Source of the DNA: JAAURB01 sp049647265
GTDB taxonomy: Bacteria; Cyanobacteriota; Cyanobacteriia; Cyanobacteriales; Microcoleaceae
Length of the DNA stretch: 64,000 nucleotides
NCBI GenBank assembly: GCA_049647265.1
Contig: JBARXJ010000064.1
Coordinates: forward strand, 1 to 64,000
Reading direction: 5' to 3'
Shown: one piece after another, positions 28,204 through 35,732 of the stretch
How the letters are laid out: the number at the start of each line of letters is the position of its first letter
Numbering within the stretch: position 1 is the first letter of the stretch
Made by a program: the position numbers and the translations under genes
Notes under the pieces: generated by a model
Databases searched by the model: none
What the model was told of the DNA's origin: nothing
Seen by the model: only the letters and a program-made list of their open reading frames with translations

Positions 28204-28255
28204 TCTCTTGGTGCGCGTTCCCTAGCGCCTGTGCGTTGGCGCGGGGTCGCACCGC
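28204..28255 (-). repeat. Nested palindromic element, copy B (frame-shifting insertion in tnpB)
   Basis: 52 bases inserted in the opposite orientation between CACTTC and TATCAACTC of tnpB. Read on the minus strand it begins GCGGTGCGACCC and ends GGAACGCGCACCAAGA, as in copies A and C. The inner hairpin (GCGCC/GGCGC) differs in sequence from the others but keeps the pairing. The length is not a multiple of three, so the tnpB frame changes here. Confidence 0.85.
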
Positions 28256-29143
28256 TATCAACTCGAACAGATTAAACGAGTGAGGGTGATTAGAAGACAC
28301 GATGGGTATTATGCACAATTCTTGATAGACCATAAACGCCAGGAGGACAAAGAACTCACAGGAAAACAAACAGGTCTAGATGTTGGTCTTAATTATTTCT
28401 ACACAGACAGTTCTGGCAATCAAATAGAAAATCCGAGGTTCTTGAGAAAGGATGAGCGCAAAATACTAAAGTTGCAACGCCGATTATCAAGAACTCAGCC
28501 ATGTAGTCAAAATCGTAAAAAAGCCAGAAAAAAATTAGGGTTAGCGCATCTGAAGGTTTCACGCAGGCGTCAGAATTGGGTCTGTAAATTAGCCCGACAC
28601 GTCATACAGTCTAACGACTTGGTAGCGGTTGAAAACCTACGGATACGAAATATGGTTAGGAATCATCATTTAGCCAAATCAATCAGTGATGCAGCTTGGT
28701 ACAGATTTAGAGAATGGTTAGAGTATTTTGGAAGGATTTATGGCGTTCCAGTAATTGCCGTAGAGCCTGCATATACTTCTCAAAACTGTTCAAATTGTGG
28801 GGAGAAAGTTATCAAAACTCTCAGCACTAGAACTCATAAATGTCCCCATTGTGGGTATGAAACCGACCGCGACCAAAACGCTGCAAGAAACATACTTAAA
28901 TCTGCACTGAAACAACTCTCAAATACCGTCGGGCAGACGGAAATCAACGCCTCTGGAGAGAATGATCTCTGCTTTGTTGAGGAAACTCAATTAAGTAAGT
29001 CAGCTCGAAAAAAGAGGAAGCCCAAATAGTGATATTTGGAATCCCCCGTGTTTCAACCGGGGGAGGATGTCAAAATTGAGGTTGAGCAACTTGTCGTTGC
29101 CATCAATCGTTTAATCTTGTAGTTGTCTATTCCCGCCGTAACG

Positions 29144-29440
29144 ATGCAAACGAATACCGATAACACCCAAGTGACGTTTTACTATGAAAATGGTCAAACT
29201 GAAATCTTTAGTTTCCCCATGACAGCCACTGAGTTGAGTCAACAGCTCCCGCAAATGTTAAATCAACCGTGGCTAACCTTTCATCTCATGGATCAAACTG
29301 TAATTATTTCTACAGCTAGACTGCTCAAAATCGAAGTCCGGCCATCATTAGTTGAACTGGAAGGAGACGGGATTTATCCAGATGTTGAGCGAGTCACCGC
29401 ATTACAACGGGGTGCTGCGGGACGATTAAGTATGACTTAA
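29144..29440 (+). CDS. Conserved cyanobacterial hypothetical protein
   Basis: 98 residues beginning MQTNTDNTQVTFYYENGQTE. It is soluble and predicted beta-rich with no recognisable catalytic motif; it ends RVTALQRGAAGRLSMT. I chose ATG 29144 over a TTG at 29123 because the extra residues look unrelated. It lies 70 bases before the DUF362 gene on the same strand and may share its transcript. I do not know its function. Confidence 0.6.
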   Translation: MQTNTDNTQVTFYYENGQTEIFSFPMTATELSQQLPQMLNQPWLTFHLMDQTVIISTARLLKIEVRPSLVELEGDGIYPDVERVTALQRGAAGRLSMT

Positions 29441-29509
29441 TCAACCATGACTTAGAGCAAATTTTTGTTTTAACTTTAAGGCAGTGCTGTACTTAGATCA
29501 TCAACTATT

Positions 29510-30457
29510 ATGTCTACCGTTAGTTTAATTCACGCCCCAACCTACGAGCTTGAGCATTTACAAGCCGATATCAAGCAACTTTTAGCACCCCTGGGTGGAA
29601 TTGAGCAATATGTCAAACCCGGTGATAGAGTTCTACTCAAACCCAATTTGTTAACGGCTTCGCGCCCGACTCACGAATGTATCACCCGAGCGGAATTGGT
29701 GGCGGCGGTGGCTCAATTGGTCATTGCAGCGGGGGGAAAACCGTTTATCGGGGACAGCCCTGCCTTTGGAACCGCCCGAGGAGTTGCTAAACGGAATGGA
29801 TATTTATCTTTGTTAGAATCTCTTGACATTCCGGTGGTTGAATTTCATTCTCAACGCTATCAAACTGTAAGTGATGAATTTAATCATTTGCGTCTGAGTA
29901 AAGAAGCGATGAACGCCGATGTCGTGATTAATTTACCCAAGGTTAAATCTCATGTTCAACTCACCTTAACTTTAGGGGTGAAGAATCTATTTGGCTGTGT
30001 GCCGGGGAAAATGAAAGCTTGGTGGCACATGGAATTGGGCAAGGATGTTAACCGCTTTGGCAAGATGTTAGTCGAAACCGCACGAGCCATTAATCCAGAA
30101 TTAACGATTTTAGATGGTATTATCGGACACGAAGGAAACGGCCCCAGCGGCGGCGAACCGCGTCCTCTTGGGATTTTAGCAGCGGCAACCGATGTATTCG
30201 CTTTAGATCGAGTCATGGTGGAGATCTTAGGAGTTGATCCGGCTCAAGTCCCGACTATTACTGCGGCTGAACAATTGGGACTCTCTCCTCAACTGGAAAA
30301 TTTATCGTTTCCCCAATGTCTCCCTCAAGATTTACAAGTGAGTGACTGGAAACTGCCTCAACAACTCCAACCGATTGATTTTGGCTTACCTCGGGTGATT
30401 AAATCGACCTTTAAGCATTTTTATGTTCGGTTTGTTAAAGAACCTCAATTACATTAG
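29510..30457 (+). CDS. DUF362 domain protein
   Basis: 315 residues. The DUF362 hallmarks are DRVLLKPNLLT near 45, FIGDSPAFGTARGVA near 82, VVINLPKVKSHVQLTLTLGVKN near 142, and DGIIGHEGNGPSGGEPR near 203. Many DUF362 proteins carry a C-terminal 2[4Fe-4S] ferredoxin domain; this one does not have the cysteine clusters. The biochemical role of the family is unknown, perhaps a metal- or cluster-linked redox function. Its stop directly abuts the stop of the convergent ABC ATPase gene (30457/30458). Confidence 0.85.
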   Translation: MSTVSLIHAPTYELEHLQADIKQLLAPLGGIEQYVKPGDRVLLKPNLLTASRPTHECITRAELVAAVAQLVIAAGGKPFIGDSPAFGTARGVAKRNGYLSLLESLDIPVVEFHSQRYQTVSDEFNHLRLSKEAMNADVVINLPKVKSHVQLTLTLGVKNLFGCVPGKMKAWWHMELGKDVNRFGKMLVETARAINPELTILDGIIGHEGNGPSGGEPRPLGILAAATDVFALDRVMVEILGVDPAQVPTITAAEQLGLSPQLENLSFPQCLPQDLQVSDWKLPQQLQPIDFGLPRVIKSTFKHFYVRFVKEPQLH

Positions 30458-31537
30458 TCATCCAATTCTATCTCCTGTTTCGGTATTAAACCAATGGATT
30501 TGTTGCGGTGATAAAATCAGGCGAACAACTTCACCATCCCAAGTTTGGTCTGCTGGAATCATTAACCGTAAGGTTTCTTCTGATTGATTCACTTTAACAC
30601 TGACTAATTTTTCTTTACCTAAATCTTCAATCAAGAAAATTGTTCCTTCAATGGCATCCTCATCTGCTGGGGTGCCTAATTTAATATCTTCTGGGCGAAT
30701 TCCTAACGTAATCGTTCCCTGTTTTAGAATAGAATTTAATTGAGGGGATTGGGGTAATGTTACCCTCTTTTCTCCTAAAACGGCGCTATCCTGTTCTATT
30801 CTCAGCGGTAACAAATTCATTTGGGGACTACCAACAAAACCCGCAACAAATCGATTGGCAGGGGTTGTATAAATTTCATGGGGTGAGGCTAATTGTTGTA
30901 AATACCCATCATATAAAATAGCAATTTTACTCGAAAGAGTCATCGCCTCAGTTTGATCGTGAGTCACATAAACAACGGGTTTTTGTTGGGTATAAAACAG
31001 TTGTTTTAAATCTGCCCGAACCTGTTCTCTCAGGAGTGCATCTAAATTACTTAAAGGTTCATCCAATAGAAAAACATCTGGTTCTCTGACTAAAGAACGG
31101 GCTAATGCCACCCGTTGCCGCTGTCCTCCAGAAAGTTGACCGGGTTTACGATTGAGTAAGTTTTCTAAACCGAGTTTATAGGCCACTTGATTGACTCGTT
31201 GTTTAATGTCTTCAGTCGGAATTTTTCGTAATTTTAAAGCCGCAGAAATATTATCAAAAACCGTCATATGAGGATAAAGGGCATAGCTTTGAAATACCAT
31301 GGCAATATTGCGTTTACCTGGAGGAGTTGAAGTGACATTTTGTCCGCCAATTTTAACGCTTCCTTTAGTCGGTTGTTCGAGTCCGGCAATTAGGCGTAAT
31401 AAAGTGGATTTACCGCAGCCAGAAGGGCCGAGTAAGGTGAGAAATTCTCCATCTTCGACTTCCAGAGTCATGTCTTTGACGGGTACAATTTGATGCCCGA
31501 ATTGTTTACGAATATTGTTGAGTTCTAGTTTAGCCAT
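30458..31537 (-). CDS. Sugar ABC transporter ATP-binding protein (MalK/UgpC/GgtA type)
   Basis: 359 residues. Walker A is GPSGCGKST near 37, the signature LSGGQRQRVALARSLV near 132, and Walker B VFLLDEPLSNLD near 152, with His switch VTHDQTEAM. The C-terminal TOBE/MalK-type regulatory domain (about 240-355, GIRPEDIKLG) is typical of carbohydrate importers. It energises uptake through the two permeases encoded just upstream. It is the last gene of the cluster, separated from the second permease by a 133-base gap with short tandem repeats. Confidence 0.92.
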   Translation of the reverse strand: MAKLELNNIRKQFGHQIVPVKDMTLEVEDGEFLTLLGPSGCGKSTLLRLIAGLEQPTKGSVKIGGQNVTSTPPGKRNIAMVFQSYALYPHMTVFDNISAALKLRKIPTEDIKQRVNQVAYKLGLENLLNRKPGQLSGGQRQRVALARSLVREPDVFLLDEPLSNLDALLREQVRADLKQLFYTQQKPVVYVTHDQTEAMTLSSKIAILYDGYLQQLASPHEIYTTPANRFVAGFVGSPQMNLLPLRIEQDSAVLGEKRVTLPQSPQLNSILKQGTITLGIRPEDIKLGTPADEDAIEGTIFLIEDLGKEKLVSVKVNQSEETLRLMIPADQTWDGEVVRLILSPQQIHWFNTETGDRIG

Positions 31538-31569
31538 AATTTAATAATTTTAGGGAACAGCAAAGGTCA

Positions 31570-31625
31570 GTTGATAATTGATAATTGATAATTGTTCATT
31601 GTTAATTACTCATTACTCATTACTC
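31570..31625. repeat. Short intergenic repeats TTGATAA / TTACTCA
   Basis: TGATAATTGATAATTG followed by iterated ATTACTC units in the gap between the ABC permease and ATPase genes. This is the common cyanobacterial intergenic short-repeat type. It probably reduces nothing essential, since the operon order is kept. Confidence 0.6.
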
Positions 31626-31670
31626 CTAAACTTCTTCCGTCTTCCGTATCGCCCTCAACATCGTATTGAA

Positions 31671-32519
31671 TTAACCTTTTACTGCCCCGGCAGTGATGCC
31701 TTGAACAATCCGTCTTTGGAATAAAAGCACTAACACAACTAACGGTAAAGTTCCGGCAACGGTTGCCGCTGCAATGGGGCCGTAAGGAATTTCATAGACT
31801 GAACTTCCGCCAATTTGGGCAACAGCAACGGGAATGGTATAAAGAGATTCACGAGTAATAAACGTTAGGGCAAAAATGAATTCATTCCAAGCAAAAATAA
31901 ACGTCAAAATACCCGTTGTAATTAAGGCTGGGATGGTCATGGGTAAAACAATATACCACAGCATGGATAATGTTGTGTAGCCATCTATTTTAGCGGAATC
32001 TTCTAAATCTTTAGGCAGTTGTTGAAAAAAGCTTCTTAAAATCAGTAACGTCAGGGGTAAGTTAATCGCAGTATAAGGAATAATTAAAGCCAGATAGTTA
32101 TTTCCTAAGTTGAGCAGCTTAACGACTTCTAGCAATCCTAAAAACAGTAAAACATAGGGAAATAAGCTAACAATTAACACAAAGGATAAAATAATATTTT
32201 CTCCCGGAAGCTTTAAGCGCGCTAATGTATAAGCGGCAGGTGCGCCAATGGCTAAGCACAGTGCAGTGGAGGTAAAGGAAACGAAGGCACTATTAAGAAC
32301 ATATCGGAAGAAAGGAAACCCTAACTGCGTATAATGTTCCAGGGTGAGTTGATCGAAACTGGGGAAATAAATAGTGGGAATGGCTTGAATGGCGCTATTG
32401 GTTTTGAAAGAGGTTAAAAGCTGCCATAAGACGGGGGCGAGACAAAAGATAATCGTCAGAATGACACCCACCCAAAGTAAGATTTGTGTCCGTTTATTTG
32501 CTGTTTTAGCAGTAGACAT
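31671..32519 (-). CDS. Carbohydrate ABC transporter permease, MalG type
   Basis: About 282 residues with six membrane helices. The cytoplasmic EAA loop that contacts the ATPase is LPKDLEDSAKIDGYTTLSM, then the conserved G in IVLPMTIPALITTG. I start at ATG 32519 because a Shine-Dalgarno GGAG lies 9 bases upstream and the upstream permease stops at 32521; ATG 32540 would overlap it. It pairs with the MalF-type permease to form the channel. Confidence 0.9.
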   Translation of the reverse strand: MSTAKTANKRTQILLWVGVILTIIFCLAPVLWQLLTSFKTNSAIQAIPTIYFPSFDQLTLEHYTQLGFPFFRYVLNSAFVSFTSTALCLAIGAPAAYTLARLKLPGENIILSFVLIVSLFPYVLLFLGLLEVVKLLNLGNNYLALIIPYTAINLPLTLLILRSFFQQLPKDLEDSAKIDGYTTLSMLWYIVLPMTIPALITTGILTFIFAWNEFIFALTFITRESLYTIPVAVAQIGGSSVYEIPYGPIAAATVAGTLPLVVLVLLFQRRIVQGITAGAVKG

Positions 32520-32520
32520 T

Positions 32521-33429
32521 CTATTTTTCTCCGATGACATTCACTCGACTTTTTGATAAGATCAATGCAGCGATCGCGACGGCTGTAATTAATAGTAAAA
32601 ATGTAATCACCACTAATGCTGCTCCGTAGCCAAAGTCAAGATAACGCCTGACAGTTGCATAGATATAAATAGAAACCATTTCTGTTGCCCCAGCCGGCCC
32701 CCCGCCTGTCATCACTTGAACTAAGTCAAAGATACCAAATGCCTGAGCAAATCGAAACAGTAGGGCGATAATAATTTGAGGCATTAATAACGGAATGGTA
32801 ATCTGACGAAAGCTTTGTATGGGGCTAGCTCCATCAATACTATGAGCCTCGTATAAGTCTTGGGAAATTGATTGTAATCCCGCTAGTAAAATAATAGCAA
32901 AAAATGGGGTAGTTTTCCAAACATCGGCAATAATTAATGCTAGCATTGCCCGCGTTGGATCGCCCAGCCAAGTGAGATTTTCTCCCATAAAACCCAATCG
33001 TTGAATGAGGTCATTTACTACCCCATATTGACCATTAAAAATCCAGGCCCAAGCGAGTCCCATTACGGCTGTGGGTAATGCCCAAGGAATCAGCGCCACT
33101 GTACGAACAAATCCTCGTCCTCGAAAGCTTTGATTTAAGACCAAAGCAATACTCATACCAATAATTAATTCTATGGTAATAGCAATGCTCGTAAACACAG
33201 AAGTATTCCATAAACTTTGCCAAAAGCGACCATCTCCTAATAAGCGCTGATAGTTATTAAGCCCGAAAAAAATAGGCTGTAATTGTGTTCCTAAATTTTC
33301 TGTATATAAGCTGAGTAAAAAAGCCCGAAAAATCGGATAAACAAATACACCGATTAGTAGGATGAAAGCCGGAGTAATTAATAACCACCCAGTGAATTGT
33401 TCTCGTTGAGCAATGGTTTTATTTTTCAT
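32521..33429 (-). CDS. Carbohydrate ABC transporter permease, MalF type
   Basis: 302 residues with six predicted membrane helices. The EAA loop is SQDLYEAHSIDGASPIQSF, followed by QITIPLLMPQIIIALLFRF. It begins 5 bases after the binding-protein stop (33435) and ends next to the MalG-type start, so the three genes are one tight transcript. Substrate likely a di- or trisaccharide or glycoside. Confidence 0.9.
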   Translation of the reverse strand: MKNKTIAQREQFTGWLLITPAFILLIGVFVYPIFRAFLLSLYTENLGTQLQPIFFGLNNYQRLLGDGRFWQSLWNTSVFTSIAITIELIIGMSIALVLNQSFRGRGFVRTVALIPWALPTAVMGLAWAWIFNGQYGVVNDLIQRLGFMGENLTWLGDPTRAMLALIIADVWKTTPFFAIILLAGLQSISQDLYEAHSIDGASPIQSFRQITIPLLMPQIIIALLFRFAQAFGIFDLVQVMTGGGPAGATEMVSIYIYATVRRYLDFGYGAALVVITFLLLITAVAIAALILSKSRVNVIGEK

Positions 33430-33434
33430 TATTT

Positions 33435-34760
33435 TTAAGACTGAATATCAAGCAGGCTTCGGGTTTCGCTGGCGGCTGCTTTCATTGCAGCTTCTGGGGT
33501 TTTTCGTCCGGTTAAAGCGGCACTCAGATAACGTTGTAAAATATCAGAAGCTTGAGCATATTGGGGAATGGGAGGACGAAGCACTGCATTTTCAATCACA
33601 TTTAATAACTTAGGAAAATGGGTATATTTTGCCACTAATTCCGCATCCGTAAATAAGCCTTTTCTCGCGGGGACATAGCCGGTTTTCAAGAAGAATTGAC
33701 GTTGAACATCCACCCGATCAAAGTATTGAATCACTTCCCAAGCAGCCGATTGATGAGGAGAACTTTGAGAAATCCCAAAACCCCATCCTCCTAAACAAGC
33801 ACCACTATTTAAACTAGGAATATGAAGCATGGGTTTAATGGCAAATTCACCGGCAATTTCTGATTCATTGGCTAAAGCATAAACATAAGGCCAGTTCCTT
33901 AAAAAGGCAACCTTTCCACTCTGAAATAATAAACGGGTTTCTTCTTCTGAATAAGTGGTAACATCTTCTGGAGAAACGCCTTCAGTAATGGTTTGACGCA
34001 AAAATTCAACGGCTTGAATGGCTTCGGGTTGATCGAGTCCTACTGTTTGAGTGTCTGGGTTAATCCAAAACCCACCATACCCTTCTAAGACTTCCACAAA
34101 CATCGCAGATAATCCTTCGTATTGTTTGCCTTGCCAAACATAACCCCAAGGCACTAAATCTTGCTGTTGTAAGGTTTTAGAAGTTTGGATTAACTCTTCA
34201 AACGTTTCGGGCGGATTCGCGCCTATTTTTTTAAGTAAATCTGTGCGATAATAGAGCATCCCTCCGTCTGCACGAAAGGGCATTCTATACAGTTTTTCTT
34301 GATAACTTCCCCCTTGAATTACACTGTCAAGATAAGGTTTCAGTTGCTCAGAATTAACCGATTCAGATAAATCCTTTAACCATCCAGCCGCAGCAAATTT
34401 TTGTACCCAAACGATATCCATATAGACTAAATCGTAAGGAGAATCCCCCAGTAAAAAAGCTGAAGTATACAGATCTTCGATTAAATTTGTATTGGCTGGG
34501 CCTGTAACAATCTCTAAGTTAATTTTAGGATGTTTTTGATTAAATCCTTCTACAAGGGGCTGTAAATCGCTAGCTTCTGCTGCTTGAACGAGGAAACGGA
34601 CTGTAACAGGTTGCTGGCTCCATGCAGACCAAGTTGTCAGTAGAATCAGTGTAATCAGACTGAGCAGTATGAATCGCCCGAATCGTAAAAAATATCGGCG
34701 AAATTGAGAGAATATATGAAAAATATTAAATTGTTTTTTAGGATAAAACCAATAATTCAC
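33435..34760 (-). CDS. Extracellular sugar-binding protein of ABC importer (family 1)
   Basis: 441 residues. A membrane segment or uncleaved signal at about 30-50 (FILLSLITLILLTTWSAWS) precedes a family-1 solute-binding fold (VTVRFLVQAAEASDLQPLVEGFNQKHP, SPYDLVYMDIVWVQKFAAAGWL, SGKVAFLRNWPYVYA). No lipobox cysteine is seen, so it is anchored by the helix or released. The operon order (binding protein, two permeases, ATPase) and motifs resemble trehalose/maltose and the cyanobacterial glucosylglycerol/sucrose/trehalose importer (Ggt), so uptake or recapture of compatible solutes is my best guess. Confidence 0.88.
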   Translation of the reverse strand: MNYWFYPKKQFNIFHIFSQFRRYFLRFGRFILLSLITLILLTTWSAWSQQPVTVRFLVQAAEASDLQPLVEGFNQKHPKINLEIVTGPANTNLIEDLYTSAFLLGDSPYDLVYMDIVWVQKFAAAGWLKDLSESVNSEQLKPYLDSVIQGGSYQEKLYRMPFRADGGMLYYRTDLLKKIGANPPETFEELIQTSKTLQQQDLVPWGYVWQGKQYEGLSAMFVEVLEGYGGFWINPDTQTVGLDQPEAIQAVEFLRQTITEGVSPEDVTTYSEEETRLLFQSGKVAFLRNWPYVYALANESEIAGEFAIKPMLHIPSLNSGACLGGWGFGISQSSPHQSAAWEVIQYFDRVDVQRQFFLKTGYVPARKGLFTDAELVAKYTHFPKLLNVIENAVLRPPIPQYAQASDILQRYLSAALTGRKTPEAAMKAAASETRSLLDIQS

Positions 34761-35138
34761 TATGCTATTATTTTGAGCGTTTTATTAATAGAGTAATTAT
34801 AAGAACTCTATATACAGAATGACAAGTCATTGTCAGATTATTTAATATTAAGTCAAGTTAGTGCGGAAGATGTAGACCCGGCGAAGCAGATCATCCCGCA
34901 ACCCCGAGTCAGGCTGTTATTGACCAATTATAGGGTTTTTATCGCTTTACTGTTTCTGGTATCGTGTTGATTAATTTGATCGAGATCACAGCAATTGTCC
35001 AATCTAGATCATCATCTAGGGTGTTATCAACTCACTGATACGACTCTAAAACATCACTGACTATTTCGTGAATGATTGGCAAAATTAAATCATTGAGCAA
35101 TGTACACAGATCAGTCATCAATAATCTGGAGAGTAGCG
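34761..35138. promoter_or_regulatory. Divergent intergenic region with a 6-bp perfect inverted repeat
   Basis: This region of 378 bases separates the ABC operon (minus) from the gene at 35139 (plus). It contains an inverted repeat CTAGAT (35004-35009) and ATCTAG (35014-35019) with a 4-base spacer, a possible regulator site. No gene or RNA is recognised. Confidence 0.35.
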
Positions 35139-35597
35139 ATGTTTGCAACATTACAACCGACTAAAATCTTTCTGAAATCAGATGGTTCATTACAGATTTT
35201 ACCGTTATCTACAAAATTTGGTCAGATAGAGCTAAAGGAGATTTATCAACTCGCTCAAGATCAAAATTGGCAAGCAGAACCTTTAGAGCGAATTGTAGAC
35301 CGCGCTAGAACGATGATTGATTCAAGCTGTGGCAGTGCGAAAGAATATGCATTAATGGAATTAGAATCACAAAATCAGATCAATCTTTTGAATGGAATTG
35401 AATATTGGATTGCGAATATTAATGAGATTACCGCAGCCGTTATTCACTTGAATATTGAGAAAAAATCAGTCGAAGTGATGGTAACAAACTTACAAGAGTT
35501 TACACCCGTGATTCACTGTAACTCCGTTAAAAATTTAGAACAACTCAAACAATTAACCCACGCAATTAACGTAACAGAACTCTCTCAAGCCTGTTAA
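35139..35597 (+). CDS. Hypothetical protein
   Basis: 152 residues starting MFATLQPTKIFLKSDG, with GGAGAG about 7 bases upstream; the frame is open to an earlier ATG at 35100, without such a signal. It is soluble, without signal peptide or membrane segment. A region with LERIVDRARTMIDSSCGSA and a C-terminal alpha/beta pattern (ITAAVIHLNIEKKSVEVMV) can be seen. I do not recognise a family. Confidence 0.55.
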   Translation: MFATLQPTKIFLKSDGSLQILPLSTKFGQIELKEIYQLAQDQNWQAEPLERIVDRARTMIDSSCGSAKEYALMELESQNQINLLNGIEYWIANINEITAAVIHLNIEKKSVEVMVTNLQEFTPVIHCNSVKNLEQLKQLTHAINVTELSQAC

Positions 35598-35732
35598 CAG
35601 ATGATCGCCAAGATATAGCGCTATAGGATAAAGGGAGTCAGTCAAGGAACTGATTTAAGACCAACTCGCCGATTAAATTATTGTTGATCAACAGGATAGT
35701 CAACGATTGAAGACTGATTCAAATGACTCCCA

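Larger units (their letters stand above)
27707..29029 (+). pseudogene. tnpB: TnpB pseudogene carrying two palindromic insertions
   Basis: The protein can be pieced together across three frames. ATG 27707 begins MLVYEMKLQGTQSQYGQLDE; the frame changes near 27840 (VAYKYCKVLSDNP) and again near 27920 (RAWASIERFYRNC). After the element at 28204-28255 the last frame runs from about 28256 to 29029. RuvC-I Asp is in TGLDVGLNYFYTD, RuvC-II Glu in LVAVENLRIRNM, zinc-finger cysteines in CSNCG and CPHCG, and RuvC-III Asp in DRDQNAARN. The catalytic half is therefore intact and canonical, but no full-length product can be made. Removing the element at 28000-28050 gives PGKKGFPRFKK, the expected family sequence. 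Confidence 0.85.
27640..29073 (+). mobile_element. Decayed IS200/IS605-type tnpB-only element
   Basis: The left end is marked by a perfect hairpin CCGTCC-TTTCA-GGACGG at 27644-27660. The right end is marked by a hairpin with arms CCCCCG (29043-29048) and CGGGGG (29058-29063) and tip GTCAA (29069-29073). There is no tnpA. The single gene is tnpB, broken by frameshifts and two palindromic insertions. Confidence 0.78.
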
